This document shows, piece by piece, positions 49,735 through 55,871 of a stretch of DNA of 64,000 nucleotides. The stretch's first letter is position 1; every line of letters begins with the position of its first letter. The stretch covers positions 186,001-250,000 of the forward strand of contig NZ_JACIGJ010000007.1 of assembly GCF_014197855.1 (NCBI RefSeq), written 5' to 3'. Below the pieces are notes generated by a model. It did no database searches. It saw only the letters and a program-made list of their open reading frames with translations, and had not been told where the DNA came from. The stretch is from Roseospira marina. GTDB taxonomy: Bacteria; Pseudomonadota; Alphaproteobacteria; Rhodospirillales; Rhodospirillaceae. The translations under genes and the position numbers were made by a program.

Positions 49735-49766
49735 GAACACCCCGAAACCGTGGTTTCGGCCTGAGA
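49714..49766. repeat. 23-bp hairpin-forming direct repeat across the fructokinase stop
   Basis: Positions 49714-49736 and 49744-49766 are identical over 23 bp. Each contains GAAACC-GT-GGTTTC; the second copy extends to an 8-bp stem (CCGAAACCGTGGTTTCGG). Copy 1 holds the last codons and the stop TGA of the kinase gene. The pair lies between convergent genes and may act as a bidirectional terminator or a mobile repeat. Confidence 0.8.
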
Positions 49767-49789
49767 CGGCCGGAGCCCTGCGTCCGGGC

Positions 49790-50422
49790 TCACGAGGCCA
49801 CGGCGCGGGCGCGACGGGTCTCGGCCGGGGGCGTCTCGCCCGGCTCGGGGCAGGAGCTTTTGAAGGCATAGCTGATCTGGCGTTCGATTTCCGCCATCGT
49901 GTCGTTGGCGCCGGCCGGCGGCGTGCCACGGCGCGAGCCGACGTCGTCCCGGTCCAGCATGGCCCGCAGGTCGCGGCGGGCGCGCGAGACGCGGCTTTTC
50001 ACCGTGCCCGGGGCGCAGCCGATGACCGCCGCCGCCTGCTCGTATTCGAATCCGCAGGCGCCAACCAGGATCAGGGCCTCGCGCTGTTCGGGGGGAAGGC
50101 GCGCGAAGGCGCGCTTGAAGTCGTCCATCTCCAGGCCGGCCTGCTGCCCGCCGATGTCGGCGTGGGCTTCCATGGCCACGTCGTCGTTGGTTTCCGACTT
50201 GCGCCACTTGCGGCGCTGCTCGGAGTAGAAGGTGTTGCGCAGAATGGTGAACACCCAACCCCGGAAGTTGGTTCCGGGCTCGTAGCTGTCCCGATTCGCA
50301 AGGGCGCGGGTCGCGGCTTCCTGAACCAGATCATCGGCCAGGGCGTGGTCGGTGGTCAGGGAGCGGGCGAAGGCTCGCATGTGGGGCAAGGCTTCGACGA
50401 GCAGGTCTTCAAAGCGAGGCAT
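49790..50422 (-). CDS. ecfG: ECF sigma factor, EcfG (general stress response) type
   Basis: The 210-residue protein has a sigma-2 region (MRAFARSLTTDHALADDLVQEAATRALAN; GTNFRGWVFTILRNTFYSE) and a sigma-4 region (LPPEQREALILVGACGFEYEQAAAVIGCAPGTVKSRVSRARRDL), with text typical of alphaproteobacterial EcfG (ECF15). A C-terminal extension of about 45 residues ends ETRRARAVAS. NepR (anti-sigma) and PhyR, usual neighbours, are not seen here. GGAAC-N16/17-CGTT elements nearby match its expected promoters. Start ATG 50422; upstream reading was rejected. Confidence 0.88.
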   Translation of the reverse strand: MPRFEDLLVEALPHMRAFARSLTTDHALADDLVQEAATRALANRDSYEPGTNFRGWVFTILRNTFYSEQRRKWRKSETNDDVAMEAHADIGGQQAGLEMDDFKRAFARLPPEQREALILVGACGFEYEQAAAVIGCAPGTVKSRVSRARRDLRAMLDRDDVGSRRGTPPAGANDTMAEIERQISYAFKSSCPEPGETPPAETRRARAVAS

Positions 50423-50890
50423 GCGCGATCTCCTTTCGTGTCGTGCAGGGGACGCCTCGCGGAGTCGATCGGATGTCCGCCCGGGGACCGGGTCTGGAGC
50501 CGGGATCCGGTCGTTGAACCGGCCGATCGGTCTGCGTCGCGATCCGGCGGGCGCCGTGGTCTCGTCCCGCGGAGCGGGGGTCTTGGAGACCGGTGACGGC
50601 GTGCGGGTCGCGATAGCGGCGTCCTCCCTCGTTCTTCTTCTGCACCAGGCGACAGGATGTCGCCCCTGGCTCACGGCTCCTCACGATCGCGTGAACCGGG
50701 GAAACCCGGGGTCCGACGCGGTCCGTTGCGTCGGTGTGTCCAACCCGGGTCCGGGTCTGCCGGCGGGGAAGGCGGTGCCTGCGTGGGTCAGGCATCGCGC
50801 GGCTGTGTCGGCCCCGCAGTTCTTATTGGAGGCCGGGAACGGGGGAAAAGAAGGGCGCAATCGGGGGCATCCAGGGGCGGAATCTGGACA

Positions 50891-50923
50891 AGAAAAAGGC
50901 ACCCCGGCCGGGGTGCCCGTTTA
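50891..50923. terminator. Bidirectional Rho-independent terminator
   Basis: GGCACCCCGGCCGGGGTGCC (50898-50917) is a perfect 20-bp palindrome, flanked by A5 on the left and CGTTT on the right, so it can terminate in both directions. Confidence 0.75.
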
Positions 50924-51135
50924 GATTGGTAGTGTGACAGGAATTACACGCGGCTGCCGAGTGCCAGCATGGATCCTGGGTCTATTCGCATGCACATCGG
51001 AGATTCGGCGGAATAGCAGGCGGCGACGACCCGAACTCAACGCCGCCCCGTTTTCACGCCAGGCGGCGCGACGGCCGGTCGGCCTTATCCGCCTGCCGGG
51101 CTGGGGCCCATCGGGGCTGGCGGATGCGCACACCA

Positions 51136-51166
51136 AAGCCGCGATGAGGCGGCCTCATCGCGGCTT
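51136..51166 (-). terminator. Terminator downstream of hdeD
   Basis: AAGCCGCGATGAGG (51136-51149) pairs perfectly with CCTCATCGCGGCTT (51153-51166) around a CGG loop. It lies 38 bp beyond the hdeD stop on the minus strand and is followed there by CTTTGG-like bases. Confidence 0.7.
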
Positions 51167-51203
51167 GGTTCCGTTCCGCACGACAGGCCCGGATACCGGG
51201 TTC

Positions 51204-51785
51204 CTACACGGCGCCCCGGCGCCCGAGTAGCACCATCCAGGCGCCATTGAGCAGCAGTTCTATGGCCACGAGGATGCCCAGGAACCAGGGCGAAATCACC
51301 GGCAGCATGAACAGGATCATCAGGCCGACGCCGAGGGTGAGCAGGCCGCTGCCCAGCGTCCAGGTCCACCCGTCGAGTCGCCGGATCGCGAAGGCGAACA
51401 GCGTCTTCAGCAGGCCCGACGCGGTGAACAGCAGGCCCACGATCATGGTCAGAGTCAGCGCGCCGGTCAGCGGCGACGCAATGAACAGGACCCCGGCCGC
51501 CAGGCCGACGACGCCGAGGGTCAGATGCCACACGGAGCCGCGATCCCGGTTGAACGGCAGCGCGTGCATGGCCTCGAACGCGCCAAGCAGAACCAGCGCG
51601 AGGCCGACGAGCCATTCGATGGTGGTGGTGACAAAGCCGGGCAGGATCAGGGCCACCGCCCCGGCAATCATGGAGACGACGCCGATTCGCGTCAGATCAC
51701 CGGGATCCACGCCCCAGGCGCCGCGCGCCTCGGCATCGCGATAGGATGGGGCGGGTTCCGCCGTGTACGTGCGATAATAGCCCAT
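51204..51785 (-). CDS. HdeD-family (DUF308) membrane protein
   Basis: The 193-residue protein has a short polar N terminus (YYRTYTAEPAPSYRDAEARG) and six predicted helices, in three pairs, as in HdeD (TRIGVVSMIAGAVALILPG; VWHLTLGVVGLAAGVLF; GWTWTLGSGLLTLGVGLM). HdeD proteins are linked to acid resistance and stress in enterobacteria. Start ATG at 51785 has GGAGGAGC upstream. It is in the region controlled by the stress sigma factor, though no EcfG-type promoter was found directly upstream. Confidence 0.85.
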   Translation of the reverse strand: MGYYRTYTAEPAPSYRDAEARGAWGVDPGDLTRIGVVSMIAGAVALILPGFVTTTIEWLVGLALVLLGAFEAMHALPFNRDRGSVWHLTLGVVGLAAGVLFIASPLTGALTLTMIVGLLFTASGLLKTLFAFAIRRLDGWTWTLGSGLLTLGVGLMILFMLPVISPWFLGILVAIELLLNGAWMVLLGRRGAV

Positions 51786-51864
51786 GGGATGCTCCTCCGT
51801 CGGTTTCGACCATGTGGCCCCGCACGGTCCATGCCGGCGGGGCGTCTGGCGGTTCGGCGGACGA

Positions 51865-52014
51865 TCACGTCCGCCTTTGGGACTCGACGAGCGACTGGAA
51901 CCGGTCCCGTGTAGCCTCGTAACGGTCTTGCAACTCCCGCGAGGCGGTGTCGCCGGTGTCCCGCATGGCCTCATGCGCCGCGTGCGCGGTCTGTGTCTCT
52001 TGGGTCAAGGCCAT
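51865..52014 (-). CDS. 49-residue hypothetical helical protein
   Basis: This small open frame reads MALTQETQTAHAAHEAMRDT and ends VESQRRT. It is strongly charged and predicted helical, without signal or membrane segment. The start has a good ribosome site (CGAGGGAGACGAACC before ATG) and it lies between hdeD and an entericidin gene on the same strand. It is not recognised as any family. The coding claim rests on the ribosome site, context and absence of a better reading. Confidence 0.55.
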   Translation of the reverse strand: MALTQETQTAHAAHEAMRDTGDTASRELQDRYEATRDRFQSLVESQRRT

Positions 52015-52070
52015 GGTTCGTCTCCCTCGCGAGGGGTGGGGTGGACTCCGGTCCGCGTTGGGGCGCGGGC

Positions 52071-52199
52071 TTAGTCGTTGGCTTCGTCCTCAATGGCCTC
52101 GCCGGCGTCCTGCATGTCCTCGCCCACACCTTCGGCGGTGTTGCAGGCCGCGACGGCCAGGACCCCGAGCATGGAGAACAGCGTCAGCAGCTTTTTCAT
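52071..52199 (-). CDS. Entericidin A/B-family lipoprotein
   Basis: The 42-residue protein has a lipoprotein signal (MKKLLTLFSMLGVLAVAAC) with Cys19, followed by the acidic helix NTAEGVGEDMQDAGEAIEDE typical of entericidins. These small membrane lipoproteins are produced under stress and can affect envelope integrity. The ATG at 52199 follows AAAGGAGTCCCCTG. Gap of 56 bp to the 49-residue gene downstream. Confidence 0.85.
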   Translation of the reverse strand: MKKLLTLFSMLGVLAVAACNTAEGVGEDMQDAGEAIEDEAND

Positions 52200-52309
52200 C
52201 AGGGGACTCCTTTCGTTTGGTTTTGCTTCGTCCCGACTGTGGTGGGGCCGAGCGTCTTAGGCGCGTCTTGCCGGGGGCGGTCAACGGTCCGTGTCGTGCC
52301 CGCCTCGCG

Positions 52310-52489
52310 TCACGGTATCGGCGGACGACGGCCCGACATGACGGACCCGATCAGGGACAGGGCGAACAAGACCAGGAAGATGACGAACAGAATCTTGGCG
52401 ATTCCAGCCGCCGCTCCGGCGATGCCCCCGAACCCGAACACCGCCGCGACCAGCGCGACAATGAAGAACAGGGCGGCCCAACTCAGCAT
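52310..52489 (-). CDS. DUF1328 (YtjA-like) small membrane protein
   Basis: The 59-residue protein reads [20 protein letters not shown] followed by [30 protein letters not shown], the DUF1328/YtjA signature with two helices. Function unknown; members are commonly stress-induced. Start ATG at 52489 follows AAGGAGAAGG. The longer in-frame start upstream lacks support. Confidence 0.88.
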   Translation of the reverse strand: MLSWAALFFIVALVAAVFGFGGIAGAAAGIAKILFVIFLVLFALSLIGSVMSGRRPPIP

Positions 52490-52657
52490 GGCAACCTTCT
52501 CCTTTTTGTTGTCGTGACATGCCGCATGGCGCGGATTAGGCCGTGTCGGCGTGGAAAGGCGAGACAAAGCGAGGATGGGGTCCCGACGACCGCCTGGGGG
52601 CGATCCCGGAACCCCTTCCGAAGGCCCGCCATCCGTTTCCGGGCTCAGCGCCGCCCG

Positions 52658-52828
52658 TTACCGCAGCGAGGCGTTGAACACCTTCTGGAGCGCACCCCAG
52701 GCGGACTGGACGCCGGTGTTGACCTTCTGGGTGGCCACCGCAGCACCGTCCTGGAACTGGCGCGTGGCCTCGTCGTACTTCTGGCTGACATCCTTGGTGG
52801 TGCTCGTGTTTTCGGTCTGCTCGGTCAT
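52658..52828 (-). CDS. 56-residue hypothetical protein with EcfG-type promoter
   Basis: The protein reads MTEQTENTSTTKDVSQKYDE and ends VQSAWGALQKVFNASLR. It is polar N-terminally and amphipathic-helical C-terminally; no family recognised. ATG 52828 has an ideal CAGGAGGTTATC site. A perfect GGAAC-N16-CGTT element lies 94 bp upstream on the same strand (52922-52946), strong evidence that it is a real stress-induced gene. An in-frame ATG at 52861 is possible but lacks this site. Confidence 0.7.
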   Translation of the reverse strand: MTEQTENTSTTKDVSQKYDEATRQFQDGAAVATQKVNTGVQSAWGALQKVFNASLR

Positions 52829-52921
52829 GATAACCTCCTGTTTCGGTTCGGCAACATTCAAAGTTTCACGGCCAGTCCGTGAGCGTCATTGCCCATGAAA
52901 CCGATGGGTTCCTGTGGACCA

Positions 52922-52946
52922 AACGTCTCCCGTGAGAATTGGTTCC
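52922..52946 (-). promoter_or_regulatory. EcfG-type promoter for the 56-residue gene
   Basis: On the minus strand GGAAC (complement of 52942-52946) is followed after 16 bases by CGTT (complement of 52922-52925), the exact consensus of EcfG (GGAAC-N16/17-CGTT). It points to the gene starting at 52828. Confidence 0.72.
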
Positions 52947-52967
52947 CCGGTCCGCGGACGCTCGCGC

Positions 52968-53180
52968 TCAGTAGCGGGCGATGACCCAGACCGCGTGAAT
53001 AATGCCCGGCAGGACGCCCAGAAGCGTCAGCACGATGTTGATCCAGAAATGTTTGTTGGCCGGGCCGACCTCCAGGAGCACGCCGAGGGGCGGCAGCACG
53101 ACCGCCAGGGCGATGCGAATCAGGTCGCCGAAGAGACTGTCCTGCGACCGGTGTTCAAGCCGGGAACTGTGGGCTGTCAT
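52968..53180 (-). CDS. YqaE/Pmp3-family small membrane protein
   Basis: The 70-residue protein has two helices (LIRIALAVVLPPLGVLLEV and INIVLTLLGVLPGIIHAVWVI), the UPF0057/Pmp3 signature, associated in yeast and bacteria with membrane-potential and salt stress. A 15-residue polar N terminus precedes the helices. The ATG at 53180 follows GGAAGGAGGCCCTACCG. Its EcfG-type promoter is at 53270-53294. Confidence 0.9.
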   Translation of the reverse strand: MTAHSSRLEHRSQDSLFGDLIRIALAVVLPPLGVLLEVGPANKHFWINIVLTLLGVLPGIIHAVWVIARY

Positions 53181-53267
53181 CGGTAGGGCCTCCTTCCAAC
53201 GATCCACTGCGGACGCCCGGACCTCCGCCACCGCAGACGGGGGGCGGGGCCCTGGGCGCATGGATTT

Positions 53268-53294
53268 GGAACGTTCGGCGATTGGAAGAGTTCC
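53268..53294. promoter_or_regulatory. Symmetric divergent EcfG-type promoter (yqaE minus / PLD-like plus)
   Basis: Minus strand: GGAAC (complement of 53290-53294), 16 bases, CGTT (complement of 53270-53273), a full consensus. Plus strand: GGAAC (53268-53272), 16 bases, AGTT (53289-53292). Each -10 overlaps the opposite -35. The flanks extend this to inverted TTGGAAC...GTTCCAA (53266-53296). Expected start sites serve yqaE and the phospholipase-D-like gene. Confidence 0.72.
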
Positions 53295-53343
53295 AAGGGA
53301 ACGCCCCGACTCATTCTGAAGGCCCACTGTGAAAGGCTGTACG

Positions 53344-55098
53344 ATGGCACCCACGGCCACCGGATCCGCTGCGCGTTCCGTCGACGATCGCCCCGCATCG
53401 GTCACACCGCTGTTCGAGGCGGCGGAGACCTATCGGTGCCTCGCCGACGCGGTGGCGGAGGCCCGCGAGACCGTTCATATGGCGTACTGGTCGGTACAAC
53501 CGGATCTGTCCCTGGACGGGCATACCGTTCGGGATGAGCCCGGCCCGCCCGGCCGGCCCGATTCCAACCCGGTGTGCGGGGAGAGCGATGCCCCCGACCG
53601 GGATTGCCCCGCGTGGGCCGAACTGCTCGCCGACGCGGCGCGGCGCGGTGTGGTCGTGCGCATGATTCTGAGCGACTTCGACCCCATCCTGGTGCCGTCG
53701 GAGCACCGGCGGGCCTGGCACAGCTATCGGCGCTTTTGCGAGATTCGGGATGCCTTGCCGGCGGATCGGCGCGCCAACTTCCAGATCATGTGCTCGCGCC
53801 ATTCGGCGGCGGTCGGGCCGGTGCCGCGCCTTCTGGGCCAGCCGCTGCTGCACGCGCGGTTGCGGCGTGCCGTAAAGGCTCTGGGGCCTGAAGAGGATCC
53901 GGAGCGGCCGGACCGGCTCGCCGACGCCGCCATGCTGTGGCCGCATCTGAAGCCCCCTCGCACGGCCGGGGGGCCGTCCCGGCCTCGATTTGCGTCCTTT
54001 CTGTCGGCCTATCCGGCGGTGCATCACGAAAAGAGTTGCATCATTGACGGTGCGGTCGGGTTCGTCGGGGGGCTGGACATCGACCGGGTGCGCTTCGATA
54101 CGCGCCGGCACACATCGCTGCGACCCTGGCACGATGTGGCGGTTCGGCTCGAAGGCCCCATGGTGGCCGATTTGGCGGTGCATTTCGCCGAACGCTGGAG
54201 CAACGAGGTCGCGGCGTTCCGGCGGAGGCACGCTGAGGCGGCCGCGCACCGACCGGTTGGCGTGCTCCTGCCGGAGGCGGAGCCGCTGACGTCGGCGATC
54301 GACCCGCCGGCCGTGCCGGGACGGGCCGCGCAGGGCCGAATCGTGCGCACCGTGTCCGGCCATCGCCGCAGTCTGTTCGCCCTGGGGCCGAAACGCCGGG
54401 TGTCGGGAACCGCCGAGGCGGTCGAGACGATCATCCGCCAGGCCCGGGAGCACTTGTATATTGAGAACCAGTTCCTCCGCTCCGGCCGTGTGGCAGGCTG
54501 GCTCGCGGAACAGGGGCAACGCTGCCCCGATCTTCGCTTGATCGTGGTGCTGCCGCTGGCGCCGGAGCGACTCGGCGGCGGCTGGAACGCCGCCAACCGC
54601 CACGGCCAGTACCTCCAGCGGCAGGCGCTGCGGCGCCTGAGCGCGGCTTTCGGTCCCCGATTCGGTCTCTATACCCTATTGACCCGGCACGCCCCCCCGG
54701 ATAACGACCATCCTCTGCGCGCGGATCTGGGGGCGGAGGACACGGCACGGGGCAGCGACGGCATCTATGTCCACGCCAAGGTCATGATTGCCGACGACCG
54801 CGTCGCCATGATCGGCTCGGCCAACCTGAACGGCCGCAGTCTGAGCGTGGACACCGAGACCAGCGTGGTCTGGACCGATCCCGAGGGTGTCGTGGATTTC
54901 CGTAAGGCCTTGTGGCGCCGTCATCTTGGCCGCTCCATCACAGGGTCTGCCGATCCGTTCGACCTCTGGCACGAACACGCCCGGGCCGACGCCCGCCGCG
55001 CGCCGGAGGCGCGCACCGGGTTCGTGGTGCCCATGAGTATCGAGCGCGCCACGGTGCACGCCCGCCGCTCGTGGCTGGTGCCGGACCGCATGGTCTGA
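53344..55098 (+). CDS. Phospholipase D-like / cardiolipin-synthase-like protein
   Basis: The 584-residue protein has two HKD motifs: HHEKSCIIDG (about residue 224) and HAKVMIADD (about 476), each with the following SANLNGRS-type Gly/Ser region on the second. This predicts phosphatidyl-transfer or phosphodiesterase activity. No membrane segment is seen, so it is likely cytoplasmic or peripheral. A GTG at 53329 is an alternative start; the ATG at 53344 has AAAGG upstream. The EcfG-type promoter at 53268 suggests stress-induced lipid remodelling. Confidence 0.85.
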   Translation: MAPTATGSAARSVDDRPASVTPLFEAAETYRCLADAVAEARETVHMAYWSVQPDLSLDGHTVRDEPGPPGRPDSNPVCGESDAPDRDCPAWAELLADAARRGVVVRMILSDFDPILVPSEHRRAWHSYRRFCEIRDALPADRRANFQIMCSRHSAAVGPVPRLLGQPLLHARLRRAVKALGPEEDPERPDRLADAAMLWPHLKPPRTAGGPSRPRFASFLSAYPAVHHEKSCIIDGAVGFVGGLDIDRVRFDTRRHTSLRPWHDVAVRLEGPMVADLAVHFAERWSNEVAAFRRRHAEAAAHRPVGVLLPEAEPLTSAIDPPAVPGRAAQGRIVRTVSGHRRSLFALGPKRRVSGTAEAVETIIRQAREHLYIENQFLRSGRVAGWLAEQGQRCPDLRLIVVLPLAPERLGGGWNAANRHGQYLQRQALRRLSAAFGPRFGLYTLLTRHAPPDNDHPLRADLGAEDTARGSDGIYVHAKVMIADDRVAMIGSANLNGRSLSVDTETSVVWTDPEGVVDFRKALWRRHLGRSITGSADPFDLWHEHARADARRAPEARTGFVVPMSIERATVHARRSWLVPDRMV

Positions 55099-55109
55099 CG
55101 GCGCCCGCC

Positions 55110-55163
55110 CCGGCGCGCCCGCCGGATCGTCATCCCCCGGCGCGACCGCCGGATCGTCATCCT
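55110..55163. repeat. 27-bp tandem duplication
   Basis: Two units (55110-55136, 55137-55163) share CCGCCGGATCGTCATCC and differ at two positions. It lies 12 bp after the PLD-like stop codon. Confidence 0.75.
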
Positions 55164-55315
55164 TTGTCCGGGTTTGTCACAGTTCGCCACAAGACTGCCT
55201 TATCCACCGATTAGACGAACGGTGTCGTTCCCCTGATGGGCGCCGGTTTGCGTCGGTCGGGGGTGGGACGTGCGCGGTCGGATCCCGTGGCGGTGCGCGT
55301 TTTGGTCCGGATGAG

Positions 55316-55341
55316 GGAACACGGGGGCCGGCGTCGGCGTT
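55316..55341 (+). promoter_or_regulatory. EcfG-type promoter for the acidic protein gene
   Basis: GGAAC (55316-55320) is followed after 17 bases by CGTT (55338-55341), within the EcfG spacing range. It lies 72 bp upstream of the ATG at 55414. Confidence 0.62.
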
Positions 55342-55413
55342 GTGTGTGCAGGTGTTGTATGGGCCTGTGCAGCAAACCCCGAGCTTTATACGGATGACGA
55401 CAAGGAGGTTGAT

Positions 55414-55668
55414 ATGAAAGCGTTTCTGATCGGCGTGGGCGTTCTTTTGGCCATTGGTGCCGCGGTGTTGATCGGGTCCGAGGTGATCCCTTCGGACAGC
55501 GAGCAGGCCGGCAGCCACATCGAGAACGCCATTGAGGAAATGGGCGACGCCGTCGAGGACGCCGGCGACGCCGTGAATGACGCGCTGGGTGACGCCGCTG
55601 ACTCTGTCGAGGACGCGGCCGACGATGCCGAGGACGCGGCGGACGATGCCGAGTCCAGCCTGAATTGA
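55414..55668 (+). CDS. Small acidic helical protein with N-terminal membrane anchor
   Basis: The 84-residue protein has an N-terminal hydrophobic segment (MKAFLIGVGVLLAIGAAVLIG) and a C-terminal part made almost only of Asp, Glu and Ala in degenerate heptad-like repeats (AVEDAGDAVNDALGDAADSV). It resembles the tail of the entericidin encoded at 52071. It may be a membrane-tethered stress protein. ATG 55414 has an AAGGAGG site; the longer frame lacks one. Confidence 0.75.
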   Translation: MKAFLIGVGVLLAIGAAVLIGSEVIPSDSEQAGSHIENAIEEMGDAVEDAGDAVNDALGDAADSVEDAADDAEDAADDAESSLN

Positions 55669-55871
55669 TGGAGGTGGGCCGTTCGGTCGGCCGGCCCGGA
55701 CGGTCTCCGGGTCGCGGCGGGAGCGGGCCCCATCCAAGTGCTGTTCGGCCACGTGCGTTTCGGCCCCATGCTCTCCGGTCTGTGGAGGGTCTGTGTGACA
55801 TCCCGTGATGAGGCGTACTCGTTTTCTCCGCGACCCAACCCTTACACAAAACAAACAGAGACCGTCCGCAC

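Larger units (their letters stand above)
50423..51203. other. Gene-poor region between ecfG and hdeD
   Basis: These 781 bases hold no gene I can support. Two strong palindromic hairpins (50898-50917 and 51136-51166) interrupt it, and any apparent reading frames run through them. The ecfG promoter should be in about 50423-50600 (no GGAAC-N16-CGTT element was found on the minus strand). The stretch 50918-51135 shows nothing recognisable. Confidence 0.5.
55099..55413. other. Intergenic region with tandem duplication and EcfG-type promoter
   Basis: The 315 bases hold a 27-bp tandem duplication (55110-55163) just after the PLD-like gene and an EcfG-type promoter at 55316-55341 in front of the acidic protein. 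Nothing else is recognised. Confidence 0.55.

Noticed and set aside
50934-51230. Apparent 98-codon gene after the terminator at 50891
   Set aside because: It runs through the hairpin at 51136-51166, has no ribosome site and no similarity.
51897-51921. Plus-strand GGAAC-N16-CGTA near the 49-residue gene
   Set aside because: The -10 lacks the final T, the orientation is opposite to all neighbouring genes and it lies inside the small coding frame.
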